Assembly (NCBI GenBank): GCA_963664585.2
Contig: CAXXEO010000023.1
Span: forward strand, 1-28,296
DNA length: 28,296 nucleotides
Direction: 5' to 3'
Source of the DNA: G963664585 sp963664585
GTDB taxonomy: Bacteria; Bacillota; Clostridia; Oscillospirales; Ruminococcaceae
The translations under genes and the position numbers were made by a program. The notes under the pieces were generated by a model. It was not told the origin of the DNA. It did not search any database and was given only the letters and a program-made list of their open reading frames with translations. This document shows, piece by piece, positions 8,705 through 15,567 of the stretch. Every line of letters begins with the position of its first letter. The stretch's first letter is position 1.

Positions 8705-9063
8705 CACACGAAATGTATTTAAATGGTATTTAATTTTCGCCTCTGTTTCCCCCGCCGAAGGTTGGTAAACTGAGATTGGATACTTGATTAATGATTGATT
8801 AGAAAAGTATGATAATCCACTTTTTCCAGTAACGGTTATCACAATTATAGTCAAATATGCAAATTAACATTTGTCGATATTGCTAAATGAGTTTGATCGT
8901 GTTATGATAAAAAAAAGCAAAAAATGGTATAATACTTTTTATTTTATACTTTAGAATGTGGAAACATCACAGTCTTGGCGGGGTTTATCCGATAATCGTT
9001 TTGTTTATTTATCGAATTGCTATAGAATCATTATAAAATAGGATGCAGGGAGTAATTGAACTG
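8705..9063. other. Divergent intergenic region with degenerate family C-like end
   Basis: No gene is seen. A C-rich tip (CCCCCGCCGAAGG) lies near 8749-8761. GTTTATTTATCGAATTGCTATA ends at 9025; its last part (GAATTGCTATA) equals the right end of family C, and CTTGGCGGGG lies about 45 bp before it. This may be a decayed C element covering about 8928-9025. TATAAT at 8928-8933 could be the -10 box for the DegV gene, but no good -35 is present at the right spacing. Confidence 0.35.
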
Positions 9064-9924
9064 ATGGGGAACGTAAAAATTATTGTGGATTCCGGCTGTG
9101 ACATGACCCATGAGGAGATCAAACAATATGATTTTGATCTCGTCGCCCTGACCGTTTATGACGGTGATAAACAGTATTTTGATTTCTATGAGATTGATGA
9201 CATAGAATACGCCAAACACCTGCGTGTATGTGAACAAATTCCCACAACCGCGCAACCCGGCCCTGAGGCTTTTGTGCAGTACTTCGAAAAATATATGAAT
9301 GAGTACGACCAGATTCTGGCCGTTACCATGTCGCCGGGAGGCTCAGGCACCTATCACAGCGCTTTGATGGGTAAAGAGCTTTTTAAAGAGAAGCATCCAG
9401 ACGCCTGCTGCCGGATCGAAATACATGACTGCTGGTCAACTTCAATGAATTTGGCTCTTCAGGCAATGAAGGCACATGATATGCTGGCTGAGGGCCACAG
9501 TCTTGATGAGGTACTCGCAGAGCTGGACAGGATTAAACGCATGTCCTCCACCTATTACCTTGTCGATAACACCGACTTTGTTATCAAAGGTGGGCGCGTC
9601 AGCAGCCTAAAAGGAAAGATGATTACTAAATTTCGGATTAAACCGATTATATCCATCGTGAACGGGGTTGGCGCCAATCCCTCGATGGCGATCGGATATC
9701 ATAACGGCATTTCCAAGATGGCCTCTTATTTTATTAAAGAGAACGGTGGCACGAGCAAGCTTTACATCGCCCATGTGGACGCCCTTTCTAATGTAAAACT
9801 GTTGGTTGATAAAATCAAAGAGACCATTCCGGATCTTGATTATCAGGTCAACCAAATGCATGCTACGATGGCTACTCACTCCGGCCCCGACACTGTGGCG
9901 ATGTTTTACGTCCGCTCGAAATAG
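9064..9924 (+). CDS. DegV family fatty-acid-binding protein
   Basis: 286 residues from ATG 9064 (MGNVKIIVDSGCDMTHEEI). GGGAG lies 11 bp upstream; an alternative in-frame ATG at 9043 has a poorer site. The DegV fold is supported by the N-terminal VDSGCDM, the fatty-acid carboxylate-contact loops TTAQPGPEAF and MSPGGSGTYHSA, the IKGGRVSSLKG segment, and THSGPDTVAMFY near the end. In Gram-positive bacteria such proteins (FakB) present fatty acids to the FakA kinase for phospholipid synthesis; no fakA is in the window, so use as FakB is inferred. The frame is intact. Confidence 0.88.
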   Translation: MGNVKIIVDSGCDMTHEEIKQYDFDLVALTVYDGDKQYFDFYEIDDIEYAKHLRVCEQIPTTAQPGPEAFVQYFEKYMNEYDQILAVTMSPGGSGTYHSALMGKELFKEKHPDACCRIEIHDCWSTSMNLALQAMKAHDMLAEGHSLDEVLAELDRIKRMSSTYYLVDNTDFVIKGGRVSSLKGKMITKFRIKPIISIVNGVGANPSMAIGYHNGISKMASYFIKENGGTSKLYIAHVDALSNVKLLVDKIKETIPDLDYQVNQMHATMATHSGPDTVAMFYVRSK

Positions 9925-9936
9925 TTTGATTATCTC

Positions 9937-10016
9937 GTCTTGATCTCTCCGCCTCTGGCGGGGAAAATACAGACGAAAATACAGTTGCCCAATCAGCACG
10001 GGCGCTAAGGGTTGCC
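9937..10016 (+). repeat. Family D direct repeat, unit 1 (80 bp)
   Basis: Unit 1 aligns with 10031-10110 over 80 bp with few differences. It starts GTCTTGATCTCTCCGCCTC, contains the core CCGCC-TCT-GGCGGGG, continues GAAAATACAGTTGCCCAATC and ends GGGCGCTAAGGGTTGCC. It has two stems: the GC tip and GCCCA / GGGC. Confidence 0.75.
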
Positions 10017-10030
10017 ATAACGATAAGTCT

Positions 10031-10110
10031 GTCTTGTTCTCTCCGCCTCTGTCGGGGAAAACACGGACGAAAATACAGTTGCCCAATCAACATGGGCGCT
10101 AAGGGTTGCC
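10031..10110 (+). repeat. Family D direct repeat, unit 2 (80 bp)
   Basis: Second unit at a 94-bp period. Its hairpin has arms GTC..GTTCTCTCCG and CGGGGAAAAC..GAC. Its last 9 bp form the left arm of the terminator before cca. A GGGGAAAACTGAGACGTAAA variant occurs alone at 18956-18975, which suggests that D is dispersed. Confidence 0.72.
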
Positions 10111-10127
10111 TTTCGGTAGCCCTTTTT
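10102..10127 (+). terminator. Terminator after the DegV gene
   Basis: Stem AGGGTTGCC / GGTAGCCCT with loop TTTC and a following T-run. Only about 16 bp separates it from the cca start codon, so cca should need its own promoter or read-through. Confidence 0.7.
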
Positions 10128-10143
10128 GTTAAGGAGTTAATAA

Positions 10144-11343
10144 ATGAAGATTGCCATTCCCAATAGAATTATCCCTGTGCTTGACGCCCTTGAGAAGAAC
10201 GGTTTTGAAGCCTATCTGGTCGGTGGGTGTGTACGTGACAGCCTGCTTGGAAACGAACCGGCGGACTGGGACATTGCGACAAGTGCCAATCCGGATGAAC
10301 TCAGACGGGTTTTCTCTTCCTACAAAAGCTTCGACGTAGGCATCGCCCACGGCACCCTTTCGGTGATATCAGAGGATCAACCCGTGGAAATTACAAGCTT
10401 TCGAAAGGATGGTCCGTATTCTGACCGGCGCAGACCGGACAGTGTGAGTTTTGGAAAGAATCTTCCTGTTGACCTTGGCCGCCGTGATTTCACCATAAAC
10501 GCGATGGCCTATTCGGAAAAGACCGGCATTGTAGACCTATTCGGAGGCATGGTTGACCTGCGCGACGGCATCATCCGGTGCGTTGGAGACCCCGATGCCA
10601 GATTTTGCGAAGATGCCCTTCGGATCATGCGTGCCCTTCGTTTTGCGGCTCAGCACAATTTTAGCTTGCATCCAGACACCGCTAAGGCAGTCATAAGCCA
10701 TGCAGGACTTTTGGAAGAGATCGCCCCCGAGCGGGTCGCGAAGGAGCTGGATAAGCTGATCCTTACCTCAAAAGCCGGGGTGATTCTGACCGCCTATCCC
10801 GAGGTGCTTCCCTTTTTGTCCCGTCATCTTGCGGCGTTGTCTGCCCAGAAACGGCAGCGACTGTGTGCCGAGCTTACGGCGTGTCCCCCCATCCTATCCA
10901 TGCGGCTTTGCTTTTTGTTAAAGGACTGTCCAGACATTAACACTGCTATGAGGCGTTTGGGCTATTCGAAAGCGCTGATTGCTGAGGTATGTGCCCTTTG
11001 TTCGCTTTTGGCTCTACCCTTTCCATGTGACAGGGTAGGTATAAAGCGCCTGTTGAAAACCTTCGATATTAAAGCGGTTTTAGGACGAGCAGAGCTGGAA
11101 AACATCGTAGGTGAAGCTGACAGAACCGCGAAACTTCACGAGCTTCTAGATGACATTCTCGCTTCAAACGAGCCGTATTCTCTTGTCGGACTGTCCATAA
11201 GGGGCGAAGAGCTTCTCACACTAGGCATCCATCCAGGGCCGAGAGTCGGAAAAATCCTGGATCAGCTTCTCAATATGGTGATAGAAAATCCGACTTTAAA
11301 TGTTCATGGCCACCTGTTAGAGCTTGCGCAGCAAATGCTATGA
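10144..11343 (+). CDS. cca: CCA tRNA nucleotidyltransferase
   Basis: 399 residues. The enzyme adds or repairs the 3'-terminal CCA of tRNAs using CTP and ATP. Class II features are clear: LVGGCVRDSLLG at 25-36, the metal-binding DxD (D41-W-D43), GTLSV and VEITSFR, RRDFTINAMAY near residue 118, FGGMVDLRDGIIRCVGDP, and the nucleotide-selecting EDALRIMRALRFA near 160. The C-terminal region is divergent, as is normal, and I see no HD motif. ATG 10144 follows AAGGAG by 8 bp. The frame is intact, in contrast to the damaged catabolic genes. Confidence 0.93.
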   Translation: MKIAIPNRIIPVLDALEKNGFEAYLVGGCVRDSLLGNEPADWDIATSANPDELRRVFSSYKSFDVGIAHGTLSVISEDQPVEITSFRKDGPYSDRRRPDSVSFGKNLPVDLGRRDFTINAMAYSEKTGIVDLFGGMVDLRDGIIRCVGDPDARFCEDALRIMRALRFAAQHNFSLHPDTAKAVISHAGLLEEIAPERVAKELDKLILTSKAGVILTAYPEVLPFLSRHLAALSAQKRQRLCAELTACPPILSMRLCFLLKDCPDINTAMRRLGYSKALIAEVCALCSLLALPFPCDRVGIKRLLKTFDIKAVLGRAELENIVGEADRTAKLHELLDDILASNEPYSLVGLSIRGEELLTLGIHPGPRVGKILDQLLNMVIENPTLNVHGHLLELAQQML

Positions 11344-11355
11344 CAATCAAAATCA

Positions 11356-11394
11356 TGCCACTGTTACCCCGCCTTTGGTGAGATTGCAGTGGCA
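11356..11394 (+). terminator. Probable terminator of cca
   Basis: Stem TGCCACTG / CAGTGGCA with a C-rich tip, starting 13 bp after the cca stop. It is followed by AAAAATATT rather than a clean T-run, so it may rather be a processing or bidirectional hairpin. Confidence 0.45.
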
Positions 11395-11585
11395 AAAATA
11401 TTATTCACTGGATGATATGAACACACATGTAACGATCATTCCTCCTATGTTCTCCCACAAAAGGCAGGGAAAGAAGATGCAATTTAGGTTGAAACAATGC
11501 ACTTTGCATACTTACGTACATTCCGTACTATATATGTGATAAAAGCATTACGGTATGGCAATATGGTTAAACGGCAATTATTGTT

Positions 11586-11619
11586 CCTTTATGCCTCCAC
11601 TCCGGTGGGGGTATAAAGG
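11586..11619. repeat. Hairpin of the recurring C-tip type
   Basis: CCTTTATGCCTCCAC pairs with GTGGGGGTATAAAGG (two G-T type mismatches), tip TCCG. It lies about 40 bp before the His-rich gene. Confidence 0.5.
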
Positions 11620-11660
11620 TGATTTAAGCTGAAATCTAAGAATATTTCGGTGTGGTGAAT

Positions 11661-12017
11661 ATGGCAAATAATGATCAAAACGTAGATAACCATAGTGATG
11701 AAAATCTTGACGGTTGCGACAACGATCGTCAAGATAATCATGATGACCATGACGGGCATGACGGGCATGACGGGCATGACGGGCATGGCGGGCATGGCGG
11801 GCATGGCGAACATGACCACCATCAGTGTATCATAACCTCAAACGAATTGATTTTGCTGGCATCGGCTATCGCGTTGACCCTGACAAAGGACAAAAGTTTT
11901 CGAGAGCTTGAGACCCTTGTCAATCTTTTTTCACTGGTAGAGGACAATCTGAAAGCAATCCTCGTCCAACGCTCAATAAATAACAGAATTGAGCCTTTCA
12001 TCGATATTAGGCTTTGA
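11661..12017 (+). CDS. Asp/His-repeat protein of unknown function
   Basis: 118 residues from ATG 11661 (MANNDQNVDNHSDENLDG); the upstream site is weak (GGTGTGGTG). Residues about 25-55 are an acidic His-rich stretch made of three-residue units (DDH, DGH x4, GGH x2, GEH, DHH), a composition seen in Ni2+, Zn2+ or Co2+ binding segments. The rest is a predicted helical domain with NELILLASAIALTLTKDKSF and VNLFSLVEDNLKAILVQR. There is no signal peptide. I do not recognise a named family; the helical tail resembles that of short clostridial proteins. It lies just upstream of a ferritin-like gene, so a metal-storage or metal-buffering role is possible, but this is inference. Confidence 0.72.
   Translation: MANNDQNVDNHSDENLDGCDNDRQDNHDDHDGHDGHDGHDGHGGHGGHGEHDHHQCIITSNELILLASAIALTLTKDKSFRELETLVNLFSLVEDNLKAILVQRSINNRIEPFIDIRL
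11742..11822 (+). repeat. 9-bp tandem repeat, nine units, inside the His-rich gene
   Basis: Units are GATGACCAT, GACGGGCAT x4, GGCGGGCAT x2, GGCGAACAT, GACCACCAT. Each encodes one three-residue unit ending in His. The length is a multiple of three, so unit gain or loss by slippage keeps the frame. Confidence 0.92.
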
Positions 12018-12020
12018 GTT

Positions 12021-12048
12021 TTGACAAATCCCAATTAAATGATATAAT
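12021..12048 (+). promoter_or_regulatory. Near-consensus sigma-A promoter
   Basis: TTGACA at 12021-12026 and TATAAT at 12043-12048 with a 16-bp spacer. It starts 4 bp after the stop of the His-rich gene and points to the ferritin-like gene at 12268. Confidence 0.8.
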
Positions 12049-12054
12049 CCTGCC

Positions 12055-12267
12055 TTTTTAACAAAAATCAAAAAGCAATTTTTTAAAATCAACAAATGAA
12101 CATTTCTGCCGTTTTGGCGGGTTGTTCATCTGTTTTTTGCTGTATTTTCACATAGTTGCATCTGCTCGCATGCTGAAGAGGTGGGACACATTCTCTTGCC
12201 GGGTAGCGTTAAGCCACACATGGCCGTATGATGTGGTAAAAGCAATCTGAGTAAGGGGAGATTATAT
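12055..12267 (+). promoter_or_regulatory. About 210-nt leader with internal terminator hairpin
   Basis: The transcript from the promoter at 12021-12048 must cross the hairpin at 12096-12129 (ATGAACATTTCTGCC / GGCGGGTTGTTCAT) and its T-run 12132-12137 before the coding region. A second small stem (CCACACAT / ATGTGG) lies near 12213-12236. This arrangement suggests conditional termination. I do not recognise a known riboswitch. Confidence 0.45.
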
Positions 12268-12867
12268 TTGGATCAAATGGATTATTATCAGACCGATGCA
12301 ACCTTAGAACACGAACAACACTATAATGGCATGGGAATGGGCATGGATATGGCCGACATGCATTCGTGCCGTGATCCCCTACCCTATCCCAGCCCCATGG
12401 CCCTCCGCCAAAACTATCGAGATGGACGCATTCTTTTACATAGCTTCGCAGGCACAGTATCTGAACTTACGGCCGTCATGCAGTATCTATATAATTCCAA
12501 CACTCTTAAGGCGACGCATCCGGAGATGGCATCACTTCTGCATTGCATTTCCATGACTGAGATGCACCATTTTCAATTATTGGGCACTGCCCTCGTATCG
12601 CTTGGTATAGATCCCAAATATCGCACCATTGCTTCAGGCCGTGATGGATGGTGGTCGCCAAAACCGCCGACGATCAGCTACAACAAAGCTCCAAAGATGG
12701 TTCTGCTGGAGAACATCGACGGCGAACGCAAAGCCATCGACCTATACTATCGTTCCATCGAAATGATCGAAGATCAAAACATACAGGCGCTGCTCAGAAG
12801 GATTATTATGGATGAAGAGATGCACATCAAACTTCTCACTCAGGCATTGGAGGGAGCTGAACAATAG
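12268..12867 (+). CDS. Ferritin-like diiron-domain protein
   Basis: 199 residues. TTG 12268 is chosen because AAGGGGAG lies 7-8 bp upstream; the next ATG (12277) is too far. The N-terminal 45 residues are low-complexity and Met-rich (NGMGMGMDMADMHS), possibly metal-binding. Residues 55-195 show a four-helix ferritin-like pattern: E66 (TVSELTAV), E98-x-x-H101 (MTEMHHF), E153 (IDGERKA) and E183-x-x-H186 (MDEEMHIK), the six ligands expected for a dinuclear metal site. The role could be iron or manganese storage or peroxide handling; relatives in Clostridia are often annotated only as ferritin-like. The gene follows a strong promoter with an attenuator-like leader, and a remnant of a second copy lies downstream. 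Confidence 0.83.
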   Translation: MDQMDYYQTDATLEHEQHYNGMGMGMDMADMHSCRDPLPYPSPMALRQNYRDGRILLHSFAGTVSELTAVMQYLYNSNTLKATHPEMASLLHCISMTEMHHFQLLGTALVSLGIDPKYRTIASGRDGWWSPKPPTISYNKAPKMVLLENIDGERKAIDLYYRSIEMIEDQNIQALLRRIIMDEEMHIKLLTQALEGAEQ

Positions 12868-12878
12868 TGTTTTTGCTT

Positions 12879-12905
12879 CTATCCCCCGCCTTCGGCGGGG
12901 GATAG
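12879..12905. terminator. Hairpin with recurring GC tip after the ferritin-like gene
   Basis: CTATCCCCCGCC-TTC-GGCGGGGGATAG is a perfect 12-bp stem, 11 bp after the stop codon. No T-run follows on the plus strand. Confidence 0.6.
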
Positions 12906-12955
12906 AGATATGTTCAAGTTGCTCACACAAGCGATGGAGGAGAACAACAGTGTTT
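12904..12955 (+). pseudogene. Remnant of a second ferritin-like gene 3' end
   Basis: After the hairpin, the sequence repeats the 3' end of the gene before it: one frame reads FKLLTQAMEENNSV, compared with IKLLTQALEGAEQ. AGAGATATGTTCAAGTTGCT aligns with AGAGATGCACATCAAACTTC of the intact gene. Only the last 15 or so codons remain. Confidence 0.6.
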
Positions 12956-12980
12956 ACAAACAGCACCGCTGTAAATTAGA

Positions 12981-13086
12981 TATAGCAAATTAACTTAAAA
13001 ACTGGCTATATATAAATCGTCATTTTCTTCCCCCTCCTTCGGCGGGGGAAGAAATCACAAGCTTGTTTTCAAGTTAATCAACTATA
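12981..13086 (-). mobile_element. Family A palindromic element, copy A2
   Basis: Complete copy in reverse orientation, from TATAGCAAATTAACTTAAAA to CAAGTTAATCAACTATA, with hairpin tip CCTCC-TTC-GGCGGGGG. IS200 copy 1 begins 15 bp further on. Confidence 0.78.
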
Positions 13087-13209
13087 AATCTTTTATCGCC
13101 AAGTAAACATCCGCCGGCTTAGCCGGCGGCTTTTCTTATGCGGGTATAACCCGCTGTTACTGGCTGCCATTGCAATGGCATATTACGGTCTGACATTTGC
13201 AAAAGCTTA

Positions 13210-13668
13210 TTACTTGCTACCCTTGAAAGGGTCTTCGTATTCCCTGAATGTCAACTGATCCTGCAGCTTATCTTCTTTTAATTGGTTTTGGATATATTCA
13301 GCGATCTTTTTGGTGTTTTTCCCCACTGTGTCCACATAGTATCCACGACACCAAAAAGATCGGTTGCCATGTTTATACTTTAAATTCGCATGTCGTTCAT
13401 GTATGATCAGACTGCTTTTGCCTTTGAGAAATCCCATAAAGCTTGAAACGCTCATCTTCGGCGGGATTTCCACCAGCATGTGAATGTGATCCGTACAAAC
13501 TTCTGCTTCAATAATGTTAATACCTTTCCAGGAACACAATTCTCTTAGAATTTTGCCGATTTCTTCTCGCTTTTCACCATAAAATATTTCCCTGCGGTAT
13601 TTTGGCGCGAACACGACGTGATATTTACAATTCCACGTTGTATGTGCTAGACTTTTATTGTCATTCAT
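13210..13668 (-). CDS. tnpA: IS200-type Y1 transposase
   Basis: 152 residues. A Y1 HUH transposase acts on single-stranded DNA as a dimer and moves the element without target duplication. The HUH motif is H61-I-H63 in VCTDHIHMLVEIPP, and the probable nucleophile is Y125 in KKIAEYIQNQL. KYHVVFAPKYRREIF at the N-terminus and RSFWCRGYYVDTVG are family signatures. The start is ATG 13668, with AAAGGAGG about 11 bp upstream. The ribosome binding site is buried in the stem described at 13679-13737, so translation should be poor. The protein is identical to that of copy 2. Confidence 0.94.
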   Translation of the reverse strand: MNDNKSLAHTTWNCKYHVVFAPKYRREIFYGEKREEIGKILRELCSWKGINIIEAEVCTDHIHMLVEIPPKMSVSSFMGFLKGKSSLIIHERHANLKYKHGNRSFWCRGYYVDTVGKNTKKIAEYIQNQLKEDKLQDQLTFREYEDPFKGSK

Positions 13669-13678
13669 TTCGAATGTC

Positions 13679-13737
13679 CTCCTTTTGATGTACTCTTGCA
13701 GTTGCCAGACCGCAAGTTTATTCTACATCAAAAGGAG
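13679..13737 (-). promoter_or_regulatory. Stem that hides the tnpA ribosome binding site
   Basis: In the minus-strand transcript CTCCTTTTGATGTA pairs perfectly (14 bp) with TACATCAAAAGGAG, which contains the Shine-Dalgarno sequence. A similar 5' UTR hairpin is known to repress the enterobacterial IS200 transposase. The same structure is at 25947-26005 in copy 2. Confidence 0.72.
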
Positions 13738-13809
13738 TTTTTTGGTCCGCTTCATCGCTAAAGCTTTTTTTGCTCCACCGACATAGTCGGTGGTTGTTTT
13801 CACAATACA

Positions 13810-13852
13810 AACGGGTTAAAAACGGCTTTTTTCAAGCCGTTTTTAACCCGTT
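13810..13852. terminator. Long terminator hairpin, likely for the MFS gene
   Basis: Perfect 19-bp stem AACGGGTTAAAAACGGCTT / AAGCCGTTTTTAACCCGTT with loop TTTTC. It lies 72 bp past the MFS stop on the minus strand and only 4 bp from the IS200 end. Confidence 0.75.
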
Positions 13853-13924
13853 ACTGTTGATTAATCTAATCTGCCTATGCTTCACTGTTCTTTAAGATCC
13901 TTCGTGTGGGCAAGCTTGCCAGAA

Positions 13925-15223
13925 TCAAGAATCCAAGTCTTTATAGATGGGGTTTTTTAAACTCAATAAGCTGGCTGTGCACCCCACAATGCCAGTTATC
14001 AAGAACATCACGGCCATGCCTGAACCTTTCCCAGCGCCGACTATACTAGAAAGCACCTGTTGTACTGGTGATACAGTCAGCATAAACGGCTCAAAAATAT
14101 GGTCTGCAAAAACACCGCCGAGAAAAAGCCCGATGGGAATCGTAATGTTTTGGAAAGTGTCACGTGTAGAGAAAACCCGTCCCTGCATTTCAATGGGTAC
14201 TTTTGTCCGCATAATTGTGGTAAGGTTTGCGTTGAGAAATGGCAACGGCAAGTTTCCGGCAAAGGCGGCAAACACCCAAATCGCCACATTTTGCCCGATC
14301 GCCCATAAAACATCACATAGCAAAAATGAAATGGCGCAGGAAAGAAAAATTACCTTTATCCGGCTCTTAGCTGGTTTTGCACTTGTCACAAGTACACTTC
14401 CGACAAGCGCGCCGATCCCAACAGCAGAAGACACCTTGCCTAACGTGATCTGATTTTTGTTTGTCCGTGCAAGAATCAGGGCAGGCATGATACCGTTTCC
14501 GCCCATGGATGCCAAAAGATTAATAAATGAAAAGAAAAGGATTATCTTCCAAATTGGCGTGTGCTCTTTTAAAAAATTCAATCCCGCGACACAGCTTTTG
14601 AAAAAAGGCTCTTTCTTTTCATTGACGCTCACCACCACTGCAGGTATTCTGATAAAGAACAGCAGTGTAATAAAGGCGACAGCAAAAGAAAGCAAATCCA
14701 CGATAAGTACAGTCTGAAGCCCACCAAATGAAAGTATCGCGGTCGCAATCGCGGGAGTCAGAATGGTCACCAGCGAATTGGAAAGGGCTTGCAACCCGCT
14801 TGCACGTACATAATGCTTCTTAGGAACAATAAGTGTTTGCGCAACATAAGCGGCGGGGTTTTGAAACGCGTTCATAAAACTGAGCGTAAAATTAATCCCA
14901 TATAAATGCCATATTCTTAAGTTTTCTGTACCATACAAAAAAAATATCGTCATTGTTCCCAGTGCCGCAATCAAATCACTCACGAGCATAACTTTCTTTT
15001 TATCCCATCTGTCGGCCAGCGTTCCGGCCGCAAAGCAAAACAGAATGGATGGCAAATAAGAACAAACCGCAAGCAATGTGATGCTTGACGCCGTGCCCTG
15101 TTGTTCATAGACCCAAATGATAAGCGCAAAATTGGTCGTGGCAGTACCTAATGATGAGACCGCCTGACTGCTCCAAAGAATCAGAAAGCTCCACAATTCG
15201 GATAGGTTATTTAATTGTTTCAT
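13925..15223 (-). CDS. MFS exporter, MefA-like (MFS_3 type)
   Basis: 432 residues from ATG 15223 (MKQLNNLSELWSFLILWSSQ), which has AAGGAG 7 bp upstream; the longer in-frame start lacks one. Twelve hydrophobic segments are apparent. The early ALIIWVYEQQGTASSITLLA and AAGTLADRWDKKKVMLVSDL (motif A region) and LRIWHLYGINFTLSFMNAF match the macrolide-efflux (MefA) group of the major facilitator superfamily. Such proteins use the proton gradient to expel drugs; a substrate cannot be assigned. The gene is intact and stands alone between mobile elements. A fragment that may come from a mobilisation gene lies upstream, so transfer is possible. Confidence 0.85.
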   Translation of the reverse strand: MKQLNNLSELWSFLILWSSQAVSSLGTATTNFALIIWVYEQQGTASSITLLAVCSYLPSILFCFAAGTLADRWDKKKVMLVSDLIAALGTMTIFFLYGTENLRIWHLYGINFTLSFMNAFQNPAAYVAQTLIVPKKHYVRASGLQALSNSLVTILTPAIATAILSFGGLQTVLIVDLLSFAVAFITLLFFIRIPAVVVSVNEKKEPFFKSCVAGLNFLKEHTPIWKIILFFSFINLLASMGGNGIMPALILARTNKNQITLGKVSSAVGIGALVGSVLVTSAKPAKSRIKVIFLSCAISFLLCDVLWAIGQNVAIWVFAAFAGNLPLPFLNANLTTIMRTKVPIEMQGRVFSTRDTFQNITIPIGLFLGGVFADHIFEPFMLTVSPVQQVLSSIVGAGKGSGMAVMFLITGIVGCTASLLSLKNPIYKDLDS

Positions 15224-15333
15224 GACTTTGCTCCTTAAAATCAAAATTCGATTTAAGAAATGCAAAGTCCGATTTCGGGCGGCAGTTTCACCGCTCCATG
15301 CTCTTTCCGCCCTTGTTCAGACCCTGCATGGAG

Positions 15334-15567
15334 CTAAACGAATGGTGAGAGGCAATTCCATAGTAAGTTCCTCAAAAGAAGCAGATTTTTACCTGTCCCT
15401 ATGTTTTTCTTTCTTTTTTGCTGATGCAGTTCAAATTGCCGTTGTTTCTCCTCTTGTGCTTTTTGACTGATGATAGACTTCTGTTCTAATTTTTTCTGTT
15501 CCTGCTGCATTTTTAATGCTTGTTGCGCTTTGGTACCGATGATGCTTAACTGCATCCGGTCTGCCAA
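15334..15567 (-). pseudogene. Possible fragment of a conjugative-element protein
   Basis: An open frame encodes 77 residues with a highly charged Gln/Lys/Glu-rich helix (QQALKMQQEQKKLEQKS, then KAQEEKQRQFELHQQKRKK). In a neighbouring frame it would end K-H-R-D-R and stop. This looks like the coiled C-terminal tail of a relaxase or a similar mobilisation protein; no catalytic part remains and there is no ribosome binding site. The assignment is weak. Confidence 0.3.

Larger units (their letters stand above)
11344..11660. other. Intergenic region with two hairpins
   Basis: This 317-bp stretch has no convincing gene. It contains a terminator-like stem at 11356-11394 (TGCCACTG / CAGTGGCA around an ACCCCGCC tip), suitable for ending cca, and a second stem at 11586-11619 (CCTTTATGCCTCCAC / GTGGGGGTATAAAGG). 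Confidence 0.6.
13102..13805 (-). mobile_element. IS200/IS605-family insertion sequence, copy 1
   Basis: About 704 bp, defined by comparison with 25370-26073; one base differs (13255 versus 25523, silent). It contains a single tnpA and no tnpB. As expected for the family there are no long terminal inverted repeats; the ends carry subterminal hairpins, CCGCCGG / CCGGCGG at 13111-13129 and CCACCGAC / GTCGGTGG at about 13774-13792. The outer 1-3 bases are uncertain because only two copies are available. Confidence 0.88.

Noticed and set aside
9607..10086. Minus-strand open frame across the DegV gene end and D repeats
   Set aside because: It overlaps the clear DegV gene on the other strand, and its length results from the repeats; no family resemblance.
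9937..10110. CRISPR array
   Set aside because: Only two 80-bp units with a 14-bp spacer, no cas genes, and repeats contain terminator-like stems.
11324..11539. Short plus-strand frame after cca
   Set aside because: It overlaps the cca end, crosses the terminator hairpin and has no ribosome binding site or recognisable composition.
11589..11822. Minus-strand frame with MPAMPVMPV repeats
   Set aside because: It is the antisense reading of the 9-bp repeat of the His-rich gene and has no ribosome binding site.
12096..12137. Plain terminator of the His-rich gene only
   Set aside because: It would fit, but the near-consensus promoter lies upstream of it, so transcripts for the ferritin-like gene must also pass it; a regulatory role is kept open.
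13102..13805. RAYT-type (REP-associated) transposase that could mobilise the GC-tip hairpins
   Set aside because: The protein is a standard IS200 TnpA with its own ends, and the element is not flanked by inverted GC-tip hairpins in the REP-RAYT arrangement.
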